Assembly (NCBI RefSeq): GCF_030816715.1
Contig: NZ_JAUSYH010000001.1
Coordinates: 8,432,001 to 8,496,000, forward strand
Direction of reading: 5' to 3'
Source: Streptomyces achromogenes
Lineage (GTDB): Bacteria; Actinomycetota; Actinomycetes; Streptomycetales; Streptomycetaceae
DNA length: 64,000 nt
Notes under the pieces: generated by a model
The model's input: only the letters and a program-made list of their open reading frames with translations
Told to the model about the DNA's origin: nothing
Database searches by the model: none
Shown: piece by piece, positions 19,885 through 28,219 of the stretch
How the letters are laid out: each line of letters begins with the position of its first letter
Position numbering within the stretch: the first letter of the stretch is position 1
Program-made: the position numbers and the translations under genes

Positions 19885-19932
19885 GGCAGGAAGCGGCGCG
19901 ATGCCTGGGGAGGTCGAGCGCCGCTTCCTGCC
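19885..19932. terminator. Long inverted repeat between peptidase and rsbQ
   Basis: GGCAGGAAGCGGCGC (19885-19899) pairs perfectly with GCGCCGCTTCCTGCC (19918-19932), a 15-bp stem with an 18-base loop, 77 bases after the peptidase stop. It is probably the terminator of the peptidase transcript. The rest of the 236-base gap holds GTGAACGT twice (19806-19840) but no clear promoter. Confidence 0.6.
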
Positions 19933-20043
19933 CCTGCTGTCGCCGCGTGGACCTGCCCGCCGTGGCCGTGGGCGGGGGCCGCCTGCCGGTCGCGCGGGCC
20001 GGGACGTGCGGGATCCGACGGCGGTGATGGCAGGATGGTTGGT

Positions 20044-20847
20044 ATGGACATTCGTCGCAGGAACAACGTCGTGATCACCGGTCGGCCGGACGGACCGGTG
20101 GTCGTCCTGGCCCACGGGTTCGGCTGCGACCAGAACATGTGGCGACTGACGGTCCCCGCCCTCGCCGAGCACTACCGGGTCGTCCTGTTCGACTACGTCG
20201 GCTCGGGCCGCTCGGACCTCACCGCGTGGGACGAGGAGCGGTACTCGACCCTTCAGGGCTACGCACAGGACGTCGTCGACGTCTGCGAGGAACTGGATCT
20301 GCGGGACGCCGCCTTCGTCGGGCACTCGGTCAGCGCGATGGTCGGGGTGCTCGCCGCGCGGGCGGCGCCGGAACGGATCGGATCCCTGGTGATGGTGGCC
20401 CCGTCGCCCCGCTACATCGACACCGCCGGCTACCGCGGCGGGTTCAGCGCCGAGGACATCGACGAGCTGCTGGCGTCGCTGGAGTCGAACTACCTGGGCT
20501 GGTCCGCGGCCATGGCCCCGGTCATCATGGGCAACCCCGAGCGGCCGGAGCTGGGGGAGGAGCTGACGCACAGCTTCTGCGCCACCGACCCCGACATCGC
20601 CCGCGCCTTCGCCCGGACCACGTTCCTGTCCGACTCCCGCGACGACCTCAAGACCGTGGTCGTGCCGACCCTGGTCCTCGATTGCGTCCAGGACGTCATC
20701 GCCCCGCGAGAGGTCGGCGCCTACGTGCACGCCGAGATCCCCGGCTCCACCCTGGTGACGCTGCCCGCCACCGGCCACTGCCCGCAGCTGTCCGCCCCGC
20801 AGGCCACCAACGCGGCCGTCCTCGACTTCCTGCGCGCCCTGCGGTGA
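20044..20847 (+). CDS. rsbQ: Alpha/beta hydrolase, RsbQ-like stress signalling partner
   Basis: A 267-residue alpha/beta hydrolase with triad Ser95 (GHSVSAMVG), Asp217 and His245 (TGHCPQL). These positions nearly match those I recall for Bacillus subtilis RsbQ (96, 219 and 247). The N-terminus RRNNVVITGRPDGPVVVLAHGFGCDQ also resembles RsbQ. RsbQ is thought to supply a small hydrophobic signal needed by the PAS domain of the phosphatase RsbP; the next gene here is such a phosphatase, starting within the stop codon (TGATG). The ATG at 20044 is preferred over the one at 20035 because AGGA lies 8 bases upstream. Plant karrikin and strigolactone receptors belong to the same superfamily. Confidence 0.88.
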   Translation: MDIRRRNNVVITGRPDGPVVVLAHGFGCDQNMWRLTVPALAEHYRVVLFDYVGSGRSDLTAWDEERYSTLQGYAQDVVDVCEELDLRDAAFVGHSVSAMVGVLAARAAPERIGSLVMVAPSPRYIDTAGYRGGFSAEDIDELLASLESNYLGWSAAMAPVIMGNPERPELGEELTHSFCATDPDIARAFARTTFLSDSRDDLKTVVVPTLVLDCVQDVIAPREVGAYVHAEIPGSTLVTLPATGHCPQLSAPQATNAAVLDFLRALR

Positions 20848-22151
20848 TGTGCCCCGCCGGAGAAAGCCCGGAGCCCTACGGGGCGGACGCCGCGTCGACC
20901 GACGCCGCGTTCACCGCGCTGCTCGAGGACAGTGCCGAGGACCTGTACGAGTCCGCGCCCTGCGGATACCTGTCGACGCTGATGGACGGCACCATCGCCA
21001 AGATCAACACGACGCTGCTGGGCTGGCTCGGCCTGGAGCGCCGGGCGGTGGTGGGCCGCATGCGGTTCACCGACCTGCTCACCGTGGGCGGCAAGCTGTA
21101 CCACGAGACGCACTTCGCGCCGCTGCTGCAGATGAAGGGCGAGATCAGCGGCATCGCGCTGGAGATGAGGAAAGCCGGCGGCGGACGCATACCGGTCCTG
21201 GTCTCCTCCGTCGTCAAGCACGGCAGCGAGGGCGAGCCGCTGCTGATCCGCACCACCGTCTTCGACGCCTCCGACCGCCGCTCCTACGAAGAGGAACTGC
21301 TGCGCCGCAAGCGGGAGGCCGAGCAGGCGCACCGGCAGGCGGAGGCCGACCGGGCCAGGCTCAAGGAGGCCCTGGCCGCGCTGCAGCAGTCCCTGCTCCC
21401 CGCGACCCTGCCGGAGGTGCCGGGCGTGGAGACGGCCGTGTACTACCACACGGCGGCGCCGGACCGGCTCGGCGGCGACTTCTACGACCTCTTCGCCCTG
21501 GACGGCAGCCGCTGGGCGTTCTTCCTCGGCGACGTGTGCGGCAAGGGCCCCAGGGCCGCCGCGGTCACCTCGCTAACCCGCTACACCCTGCGGGCGGCGG
21601 CCCTGCACGACCCCGACCCCGTCACCGCGCTCACCACCTTGAACACGGTGCTGCACGAGCGCTACACCGGCGGCGACCCGCGCTACTGCACGGCGATCTT
21701 CGGCATCCTCACCCGCGACCCGGACACCGGTCGCGTCGCCGTCAGCCTGGCGTCCGGCGGCCATCCGCCCGCCCTCGTCATCCGCGGCGACGGCGAGACG
21801 GACTTCCTGCCCACTCCCGGAGGGCTCCTGGTCGGCGTGCTGCCCCAGGCCACCTTCACGCCCGCCACCACCACCCTCGGACCCGGCGACACGCTCCTGC
21901 TGTACACCGACGGTCTGACCGAGGCGCGCACCGGACCCGACCGCGCTGACCTGTACGGCGATCACGCCCTGCGCGACTTCGTCGCCGCTCACGCCGCCGC
22001 GTCACCGCACGGCATCGTCAAGGCACTGACCGGCCTGCTGGAGGGCCTCGGGGACGGAGTCGACGACGACACCGCGCTGCTCGCCATCGGCGTCCCCGGC
22101 ATCGGTCCGGCACCCCGGCCGGCAATGGATCACTCGAGAGGAACACCGTGA
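20847..22151 (+). CDS. rsbP: PAS-PP2C serine phosphatase, RsbP-like
   Basis: A 434-residue protein with an N-terminal PAS domain (about residues 25-150: APCGYLSTLMDGTIAKINTT, then FTDLLTVGGKLYHETHFAP), a coiled coil (about 150-195, rich in Glu, Arg and Gln) and a C-terminal PP2C/SpoIIE phosphatase (about 200-425). Metal-binding residues are visible in DRLGGDFYDLF, FLGDVCGKG and LLYTDGLTEA. It should dephosphorylate the STAS protein encoded next and so release a sigma factor under stress. The start overlaps the rsbQ stop by one base and its stop overlaps the STAS gene by four, so the trio is one translationally coupled operon. Confidence 0.9.
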   Translation: MCPAGESPEPYGADAASTDAAFTALLEDSAEDLYESAPCGYLSTLMDGTIAKINTTLLGWLGLERRAVVGRMRFTDLLTVGGKLYHETHFAPLLQMKGEISGIALEMRKAGGGRIPVLVSSVVKHGSEGEPLLIRTTVFDASDRRSYEEELLRRKREAEQAHRQAEADRARLKEALAALQQSLLPATLPEVPGVETAVYYHTAAPDRLGGDFYDLFALDGSRWAFFLGDVCGKGPRAAAVTSLTRYTLRAAALHDPDPVTALTTLNTVLHERYTGGDPRYCTAIFGILTRDPDTGRVAVSLASGGHPPALVIRGDGETDFLPTPGGLLVGVLPQATFTPATTTLGPGDTLLLYTDGLTEARTGPDRADLYGDHALRDFVAAHAAASPHGIVKALTGLLEGLGDGVDDDTALLAIGVPGIGPAPRPAMDHSRGTP

Positions 22152-22501
22152 AGATCGCCGCTCGCGACGCGGCCACCGGTCCCGTGATCGAGGTGGTCGG
22201 CGACCTCGACTACGCCACCGCGCACGAGCTGCGCGACTTCGTCGCCCGGACCGCCCTGCGTCCCGGCCAGCGCGTGGTCCTCGACCTGGCGCGACTGGAG
22301 TTCTGCGACTCCAGCGGCATCACCGCCCTGATCGCGGTCCGCAACCACGCGGCCGCCGCCGGGGCCGACGTCGCCCTGGCCGCCGTGCCCGCCAACACGC
22401 TGCGCGTCCTGCGGATCGTCGGACTCGACCAGGTCTTCCCCCTCCACCCCGACGCGCACGCGGCCACCGGCGACCGCCCCACCACCGCGCCGCCCCGATA
22501 G
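22148..22501 (+). CDS. STAS-domain anti-sigma factor antagonist, RsbV-like
   Basis: A 117-residue STAS protein. Its core holds LEFCDSSGITALI with the phosphorylatable serine at residue 55 or 56, preceded by GQRVVLDLAR and followed by a helix ending VFPLHPDA. The unphosphorylated form binds an anti-sigma kinase and frees its sigma factor. The GTG start overlaps the phosphatase stop (GTGA) and has GAGAGGA upstream. No anti-sigma kinase or sigma factor is encoded next to it, so its partner must lie elsewhere. The last 15 residues are a disordered Thr/Pro tail. Confidence 0.9.
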   Translation: MKIAARDAATGPVIEVVGDLDYATAHELRDFVARTALRPGQRVVLDLARLEFCDSSGITALIAVRNHAAAAGADVALAAVPANTLRVLRIVGLDQVFPLHPDAHAATGDRPTTAPPR

Positions 22502-22617
22502 CCCCCGTCCGGCCGGGGCCGACGACGAGGGGCCCCCGCCCCTGCCGCCGGCGACGGACCCGCGCCGGCCCTCCCCGGGCCGTGACCGGCACGTCTAGGC
22601 CCCCGGCTCCCGACGGC

Positions 22618-23358
22618 TCATCCGCGCTCGCGCAGGTACGCCTCCAGCTCGGCGGCCCCGCTGAGCAGGGCCCGCCCGCGCGCGGACAGCCGGCGGTGCC
22701 AGTCGCCCAGCGCACCCACCAGCGGCTCCGGACCGCCGGCCGCCCGCACCTGGGTGATCAGCGGCGCGATCTGCTCCAACAGGTAGCCACCGCGCCTGAG
22801 TTGGTGCGCCATGCGCACATCCCGCACATCGGCCTCGTCGTAGACCCGGTACCCGGTCACCGGATCGCGGCGCGGGCGCACCAGACCGGCGCGCTCCCAT
22901 GCGCGCAGGGTCGCGGGCCGGATGCCGAGCTGTCTCGCCAGCGGCCCGATGAACAGGCCGGCGGCCCGCGGGGGCGCGGCGCCGGGTGCGGGTGCTGCTG
23001 CCGTGGCGGGCGTCAGGTCGCGCAGGGCGCGTTCCACGGCCTGGAGCGTCCTTCGGTCCTCCAGCAGTCGCGCGTGGCTTTCGTCGACACAGCGGAAGGC
23101 CTCGTCGAGCGCGCCCGCGTTCACGGCCCGCATGATCGCCGTGGCCGTCGCGTGGCCGTGACCGGGCACGAGGGCCAGGAACGCGGACAGGGCCCGTGCG
23201 TGCGACGGTGTGTAGGTGCGGTAGCCGTGGGCGGTGCGGTCGGCGGCCGGCAGGATGCCGGCCTCCTCGTAGTTCCTGACGGCCTGCGTGGACAGGCCGT
23301 GCCCGCGCGCCAGGTCGATCGGCCTGAGCTGTCCGCCGCTTTGAAGGTTTTTTCCCAC
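22618..23358 (-). CDS. MerR-family regulator with two HTH domains (TioE-like)
   Basis: A 246-residue regulator with two MerR-type winged helices: LRPIDLARGHGLSTQAVRNY at about 11-30 and IGPLARQLGIRPATLRAWERAGL at about 137-159, each followed by the wing motif GYRTYTPSHARAL or GYRVYDEADVRDV. The two halves are joined by an Ala/Pro-rich linker. This duplicated layout is known in actinobacteria under the name TioE. The GTG at 23358 is the first in-frame start before the first HTH; no ribosome binding site is visible. It is divergent from the erythromycin esterase gene with a 20-bp inverted repeat between them, so it is the likely regulator of that gene. Confidence 0.88.
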   Translation of the reverse strand: MGKNLQSGGQLRPIDLARGHGLSTQAVRNYEEAGILPAADRTAHGYRTYTPSHARALSAFLALVPGHGHATATAIMRAVNAGALDEAFRCVDESHARLLEDRRTLQAVERALRDLTPATAAAPAPGAAPPRAAGLFIGPLARQLGIRPATLRAWERAGLVRPRRDPVTGYRVYDEADVRDVRMAHQLRRGGYLLEQIAPLITQVRAAGGPEPLVGALGDWHRRLSARGRALLSGAAELEAYLRERG

Positions 23359-23404
23359 GACGCCATGCTATCCGGCGGTGACGCGGAAAAAGTTTCCACC
23401 GAAG

Positions 23405-23424
23405 CTTCAACGATAGCGTTGAAG
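23405..23424. promoter_or_regulatory. MerR-type operator within the esterase promoter
   Basis: CTTCAACGATAGCGTTGAAG has perfect 8-base arms around a 4-base centre. It ends 2 bases before the esterase start codon. Its centre contains TAGCGT (23414-23419), a -10 box 7 bases before the ATG, so the esterase message is probably leaderless and the operator lies across the promoter. A lone copy of the arm, TTGAAG, lies at 23341-23346 near the regulator start. Confidence 0.65.
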
Positions 23425-23426
23425 GC

Positions 23427-24629
23427 ATGGCAACTGACCTCACGGACACCGCCCGTGCCCTCGAAGCGGCCGCCGTCATGAAGCTGCTCGCACGGCGGCC
23501 CCGGCTGCTCGCCCTGGGCGAGCCCACCCACGGCGAGGACACCCTGCTCGACGTGCGCAACGAGCTGTTCCGGCAGCTCGTCGAAGAGGAGGGCTACCGC
23601 ACCATCGCGATCGAGAGCGACTGTCTGGCGGGTCTGGTCGTCGACGACCACGTCGCCTTCGGCGCCGGGACCCTCGACGACGTCATGGAGCGCGGGTTCA
23701 GCCACGGACTCGGCGCCTCCGCGGCCAACCGCGAGCTCGTGCGCTGGATGCGCGAATTCAACGAGGGCCGGACCGTGGACGACCGGCTGCGCTTCGCCGG
23801 ATTCGACGGCCCGCTGGAGATCACCGGCGGCGCGAGCCCCCGGCAGGCCCTCACCGCGCTGCACGCCCACCTCGCCGCCCGGGTGGATCCGGACCTGCTC
23901 CCCTGCACCGCGGAACAGCTCGATCGTCTCCTCGGCGCCGACGACCGGTGGCCGGACCCGGCCGCCATGAGGGACCCGTCGCGGTCCGTCGGCCGGACGC
24001 CCGAAGCCAGGGAACTGCGGCTGATCGCCGACGACCTCGTGGCGCTGCTCGACGAGCAGACCCCGCACCCGACCGCGACGACCTCACGGGACGAGCGGGA
24101 CCGCGCCCGCCTCTACGGACGCGCCGCCGTCGGTCTGCTGCGCTACCACCACTGGACGGCCGACACCTCACCGGGCCGCATGACCCGGCTGGTCGGCCTG
24201 CGGGGCCGGATGCTGGCCGACAACCTGCTCGCCCTCGCCGAGCGGGGGCCGGTCCTGGCGCACGCCCACAACGCGCATCTCCAGCGGGAGGAGAGCTCGA
24301 TGCGGCTGGCCGGACGGAAGGTGCGGTGGTGGAGCGCCGGCGCGCTGGCGAACGCCCGCCTGGGCGAGGAATACGCGTTCCTGGCCACCGCCGTCGGCAC
24401 GATCCGCGGTCGCGGAGTGGACGCCCCGGCGCCGGACACCGTCGAAGGACTCCTGTACGCCCTCCCGCACGACCGCTGTGTCGTCGACGCCCCCCGCCTC
24501 GCCGCCGCACTCGGCGACCCGCGTCCCACCCCCCGGGTGTCCCCCTGGTTCGGCTACGCGCCTCTCGACCCGGCCCACCTCGCCGGCGCTGACGCGCTCG
24601 TCTACGTCAGGGACCTCGAGGAGGGATAG
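23427..24629 (+). CDS. Erythromycin esterase family protein
   Basis: A 400-residue protein of the EreA-like family. The signature is visible: LLALGEPTHGEDTLLDVRNELF with the catalytic-type histidine near residue 37, YRTIAIESDCLAG, FAGFDGPLE, VLAHAHNAHLQRE and a C-terminal SPWFGYAPLDPAHLAGADALVYV. Characterised members open the lactone of 14-membered macrolides, but many family members have unknown substrates, so macrolide resistance is only a possibility. It is divergent from a double-HTH MerR regulator, which suggests drug-induced expression. The start at 23427 follows a -10 box at leaderless spacing. Confidence 0.87.
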   Translation: MATDLTDTARALEAAAVMKLLARRPRLLALGEPTHGEDTLLDVRNELFRQLVEEEGYRTIAIESDCLAGLVVDDHVAFGAGTLDDVMERGFSHGLGASAANRELVRWMREFNEGRTVDDRLRFAGFDGPLEITGGASPRQALTALHAHLAARVDPDLLPCTAEQLDRLLGADDRWPDPAAMRDPSRSVGRTPEARELRLIADDLVALLDEQTPHPTATTSRDERDRARLYGRAAVGLLRYHHWTADTSPGRMTRLVGLRGRMLADNLLALAERGPVLAHAHNAHLQREESSMRLAGRKVRWWSAGALANARLGEEYAFLATAVGTIRGRGVDAPAPDTVEGLLYALPHDRCVVDAPRLAAALGDPRPTPRVSPWFGYAPLDPAHLAGADALVYVRDLEEG

Positions 24630-24739
24630 CGCACCGCTCTTGCCTCCGCGCGCCGGCCCCCGTTACCGAACGCCGAGTTTCTGATCAGGCATGCGGCGCG
24701 CGTTCGCGCTCCGGGGTAGGGCGAGCGAACGGCCATCGG

Positions 24740-25130
24740 GTGACAGATGTGGGCAACGGCCGGCTGGAGCCTCGGTACGGCCTGCTGACGAGCATCGCCG
24801 CCGAGGCGGGTGTCGGCCGGCACGGTGTCCAAGGTGGTGCACCGGCGACGCGACGTCGGTGCGGCCACCCGGGCCCGCTGGAGGAACTGCTCGACCGGCA
24901 CGGGTACGTGCGCCCGTGGGAGCGGGACGCCACCGGGCCACGGCAGATCATCGCGGTGTTCCGCGACCTGTCCGGCCCGTACACGCCGGAGGTGGTCCGC
25001 GAGATCGTGGACGAGGCCGGCGAGCTCGGGGTGGACGTGGTGACGGGGACGACGGGACGCGGGTCGATCTCCGGCTGGCTGGAGGAGTCGGACGCCCTCG
25101 GCGCCGCGGGAATCGTCATGCACGGCGAAC
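24740..25130 (+). pseudogene. Broken LacI-family regulator
   Basis: The DNA-binding helix of a LacI protein is recognisable only by joining two frames: LLTSIAAEAGV in the first frame, SAGTVSKVVHRRRDVGAATRAR in the next, then back to the first frame for ELLDRHGYVRP and the start of an effector domain (RQIIAVFRDLSGPYTPEVVREIVDEAGEL and GVDVVTG). The breaks are near 24811 and 24878. They restore the frame but destroy the recognition helix. The effector domain stops making sense after about residue 125, around 25120, so most of the gene is also missing. This is a decayed regulator. Confidence 0.7.
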
Positions 25131-25526
25131 AGCGCCCCTGCCCTGCCCCTCGGCGCGTGGAAGACGCCCACCGCCAGGGCGATCGGCGTCTGGACCAGCC
25201 GGCTCACCCTCACCTTCACGGTGAGCCCCAGCGCCTGCGAGGTGGCGTCGTCGGTCTGCCTGATGGCCCGGACACCCAGGGACAAGGACTCGAAATTCCT
25301 CGGTTACGAAAGACTGTCGCGCACTTTCGCAGGCACCCGGGAACGGGCGGGCGAAGAGGGCGGGGCGACGGCGCGGCGGCCCCGGAATCGGGTGTGAGGG
25401 AGCCCGGAGAGGGGACTTGGAGTGCAGGCAGGGTCCGGCGGCGTTCCCATGGGAGCCGGCCCGGCCCAGGCTTCTTCGGTTCAGACTGCGTGCCGGAGGA
25501 GCCGCCCCCGAGGGGTCAGGAGAGGC
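25131..25526. other. Non-coding stretch after the LacI remnant
   Basis: No intact gene. On the minus strand 25150-25285 a protein-like piece (IRQTDDATSQALGLTVKV) has no start or family that I can assign; it may be another gene fragment. ACGAAAG (25307-25313) and CTTTCGC form an imperfect inverted repeat around the sequence ACTGTCGCGCA, a possible operator left from the lost locus. Confidence 0.35.
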
Positions 25527-26216
25527 TCACGAGAGGCCGCCCTTCTCACACACCCGGCGCGCGACCTCGCGGAGCTTGACGTTGTTCTCCTGCGAGTAGC
25601 GGCGCAGCACGTCGAAGGCCTGCTCCTCGCTGAGGTGGTGGCGTCCCATGAGGATGCCCATGGCCTCGCCGATGGCGTGCCGGGTGGCGACGGCCTGCTC
25701 CATCTGGGCGTGGGTGCGGGCGCTGGAGAAGGCGACCGCGGCGTGCGAGGCGAGCAGCCAGCCGGCCAGCTCACTGGCCTCGCCGAAGGCGCCGGGCTTG
25801 CGCGAGTAGAGGTTCAGCGCGCCGAGATCCTCGTCCTCGGTGAAGAGCAGGAAGCCCATCATGCTGCCCAGGCCGAGTTCGTGGGCCTGGGGGGCGTAGG
25901 CGGGCCAGCGCTGATGCTCGACGGTGAGGTCGGCGATGCGGTAGACCCGCTCTCCCGTTCCGCTGCGGGCGGCGTCGAAGCACGGCCCCTCGCCGAGCCG
26001 CGCCTGCAGGCGGTCGCTGTCGACGACCACACGATCGGTGGGGGCGAAGGACTCCACCTGCGAGTCGTGCAGCACAAGGATGCCGGCGGCGTCACAGCCG
26101 GCCACCAGCTCCGTGGCCGATGTGGTGATCCGCTCGAGGGTGGCGCCGACCGAATCCTGCGCGAGGAGATCCCGCGCCATCGCCGCCATCTGCTGCGCAA
26201 ACCGGCCCCAGTCCAC
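25527..26216 (-). CDS. GAF-ANTAR RNA-binding antiterminator
   Basis: A 229-residue regulator with an N-terminal GAF sensor (about 15-150: VAGCDAAGILVLHDSQVESFAP and LGEGPCFDAARSG) and a C-terminal ANTAR domain (about 165-222: MEQAVATRHAIGEAMGILMG, then HLSEEQAFDVLRRYSQ). ANTAR domains bind paired hairpins in nascent RNA and prevent termination. The GTG at 26216 is chosen because GGAGGC stands just upstream. No response-regulator receiver domain is present, so the GAF part would sense the signal directly. It stands alone; its RNA targets are unknown. Confidence 0.9.
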   Translation of the reverse strand: MDWGRFAQQMAAMARDLLAQDSVGATLERITTSATELVAGCDAAGILVLHDSQVESFAPTDRVVVDSDRLQARLGEGPCFDAARSGTGERVYRIADLTVEHQRWPAYAPQAHELGLGSMMGFLLFTEDEDLGALNLYSRKPGAFGEASELAGWLLASHAAVAFSSARTHAQMEQAVATRHAIGEAMGILMGRHHLSEEQAFDVLRRYSQENNVKLREVARRVCEKGGLS

Positions 26217-26661
26217 GCCGCCTCCATTCTCCCGCCTGCGCCTGAACCACCCGCATACCCAGCTTGGCACGCGACTAGCACCACGGTGAGGGCGACGGCC
26301 CAGGGGTGTGGGCCGGGGGAGCGGCGCGCCCTCCCGTCGACGGCGGCTGTTCCGGGGGAGCGGCGCGCGCCCTGCCGTCGGCGGGGGCCGCCCACCCCGC
26401 CCCCGCCCCGTGCCCCGCCGCCCCTCGCTCCGCCGCCCCACGCGTCCCGCTTCGCGGCCGCCCCACGCCCGCTTCGCGGCCTGCTCCCGGATCCCCCCTC
26501 CGGCGACGGGAACTGTGTGCATTCCGCCCGACGGGCACGTCACGACCCCGCGGGGTGGCATGTGTGGCCCGTCTCCGCCCACCAGGGCGTCCGTCCACGC
26601 GGCGCGCACGCGCTTCCGACGGCCCCCTGCGCCGTGCGTGCCGCGCGGGCCGAGCGGTCCG
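26217..26661. other. GC-rich gap without a gene
   Basis: About 445 bases between the ANTAR gene start and the SDR gene stop. Frames are Pro/Arg/Ala-rich shadows. There is an imperfect direct repeat around GGGGGAGCGGCGCG (about 26315-26330 and 26356-26370) and another around CCCGCTTCGCGGCC (about 26445 and 26469). I see no promoter or RNA gene that I can support. Confidence 0.5.
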
Positions 26662-27540
26662 TCATTCGGCGAGGGTGGCGGCTCTGTCGGCGTGGCCGCC
26701 CGCGCCCAGCAGGCCCGTGGGGCGCAGCGGTTCCTCGGCCTCGAGTCGGGGCAGGGTCCGCCGCGTCGCGCGCAGCACGAGGGGTGGAATCGCCGCCCGG
26801 CCCACCTGGGCGAGACGCAGCCACGAGGGGATGTAGACGGCGGTGCGCCGCTGCTCCACCGCACGGGCCAGGCGGGCCGCGACGGCTTCCGCGGGGTGCA
26901 CACGCCGGGCGGGGAACGGCATGTTGGCCCGCAACTCCCGCAGGGCGGCGTACCGGTCGCCGTCCCGGATCATGTCGGTGTCGATCCAGCTGAGGTAGGC
27001 GATGCCCACGGCCACGTCACGGTGTGCGACCTCGGCCCGCAGGGCGTGGGCGAAGGCCTCCACCCCGGATTTCGACGCGCAGTACGCGCTCATCAGCGGG
27101 GCGGCGCCGAGGGACGCCAGCGAGGCGATCTGGAGGTGATAGCCGGCGGTCCGCGTCAGGTCGGGCAGGAAGGCCCGGGCCGTCTGCGCGCTGCCGACGA
27201 GGTTGACCTCGACCACGCGGCGCCACGTCGCGGCATCGGAACGGGCGAAGAGCCCGGCTTCGGCGACGCCCGCGTTCGCGACGACCGCCGACGGCGGGCC
27301 CAGGCGACCGCGGACGGTTTCGGCGGTGTCCTGGAGGGCCTCGTCGTCGGTGACGTCGACCGGCAGGGCCAGCGTGGTCCCCGGCAGCGCGGCGGCGGTC
27401 GCCCGCAGCGCCGCCCCGTCGTGGTCGAGCAGGGCCAGCCGCGCCCCCCGTCCGGCGAGCGCGGCCGCGAGTGCCGCTCCCACGCCGCGCGCTGCTCCGG
27501 TGATCACGACGGTGCGGTCCTTGAGCGGGCTGGCGTCCAC
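26662..27540 (-). CDS. Short-chain dehydrogenase/reductase
   Basis: A classical NAD(P)-dependent SDR of 292 residues. The cofactor motif TGAARGVGAAL is at about 14-24, followed by LDHDG, the NAG motif VVANAGV, and the active-site set with Ser in SLASLGAAPLMSAYCASK and the Tyr-x-x-x-Lys pair YCASK at about 153-157. The C-terminal tail of some 60 residues (RTAVYIPSWLRLAQVGRAA) resembles SDR proteins that act on lipids or sterols. The GTG at 27540 has AAGGGGA upstream. The substrate is unknown. The 121-base gap upstream contains GTGCC four times in tandem (about 27638-27657). Confidence 0.88.
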   Translation of the reverse strand: MDASPLKDRTVVITGAARGVGAALAAALAGRGARLALLDHDGAALRATAAALPGTTLALPVDVTDDEALQDTAETVRGRLGPPSAVVANAGVAEAGLFARSDAATWRRVVEVNLVGSAQTARAFLPDLTRTAGYHLQIASLASLGAAPLMSAYCASKSGVEAFAHALRAEVAHRDVAVGIAYLSWIDTDMIRDGDRYAALRELRANMPFPARRVHPAEAVAARLARAVEQRRTAVYIPSWLRLAQVGRAAIPPLVLRATRRTLPRLEAEEPLRPTGLLGAGGHADRAATLAE

Positions 27541-27661
27541 GGCGAGTCCCCTTCTGGTGCTGCGGCCCGGGCCTGGCGGGGTGCGGCCGGGCTCCGGTTC
27601 CGGCTCCGTAGCGGCTCCGTACCAGCGGCTGTCGCCCGTGCCGTGCCGTGCCGTGCCGGGC

Positions 27662-28153
27662 TCAGCCCGGACGGTCGCTTCCGTCGACGGCCGGACGGGC
27701 GGTGTGGGCGGGGTGGCCGGCGGTGCGGCGCGCCTCCTTCATCTCGGCCTCGTACAGGTGGTCGCGGCCCTGAGCCAGCTGGTTCACTGCCTCCCGCGCG
27801 AGGTGTGTGAACGGCTGGTGGTAGGTCGCGTCGTACGCCTCGACGATCTGGAAGGTCCAGTGCCCCGGGATGACGTTGCGGCCCAGGATCTCCGCGTGCA
27901 CCTTGTCGGCCCATTCGGGGTGGCCCGCCTTGCGCAGCAGCTCGACGGCCTCGTCCAGTTGCAGGTCCGCGGTGCCGGTCAGCTGATGGAAGCTGTAGAG
28001 GTGGCCTCGTGCGCGTTCGGTGGTCTCCAACGCCTTGGACAGCGCCCCGAGCGCTTCCACGGTCTCGTCGCTGACGCCTTCCGGGCGCCGGTGGGCGCGG
28101 TCGGGACGGTCCGGCGCAGGGGTGTGGCCGGCGCCGTCCTTCGGGATGTCCAT
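27662..28153 (-). CDS. Conserved hypothetical protein
   Basis: A 163-residue soluble protein without signal peptide or membrane segment. After a polar Pro/Arg-rich start (residues 1-28) it is helical: ETVEALGALSKALETTERARG, LQLDEAVELLRKAGHPEWADKV, and a more aromatic part GHWTFQIVEAYDATYHQPF. I do not know the family. It lies between an SDR and a phytoene-desaturase-like oxidoreductase on the same strand, with gaps of 121 and 66 bases, and may be cotranscribed with them. Confidence 0.75.
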   Translation of the reverse strand: MDIPKDGAGHTPAPDRPDRAHRRPEGVSDETVEALGALSKALETTERARGHLYSFHQLTGTADLQLDEAVELLRKAGHPEWADKVHAEILGRNVIPGHWTFQIVEAYDATYHQPFTHLAREAVNQLAQGRDHLYEAEMKEARRTAGHPAHTARPAVDGSDRPG

Positions 28154-28219
28154 GGTGAGGTCCGTTCCTTGTGCGAAGCGGCTCGCGGCCGAGGGGAGGG
28201 GCGGGGGCGGGTCGGGGCG

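Noticed and set aside
23121..24068. Long minus-strand frame across the esterase gene
   Set aside because: Antisense shadow; the plus frame has the erythromycin esterase signature.
25130..25285. Minus-strand frame with protein-like sequence next to the LacI remnant
   Set aside because: No start site, no family and it runs into shadow sequence on both sides; mentioned only as a possible fragment.
26281..26500. GC-rich repeats as a possible structured RNA
   Set aside because: The repeats are imperfect and no stable hairpin with supporting promoter or terminator was seen; composition alone explains them.
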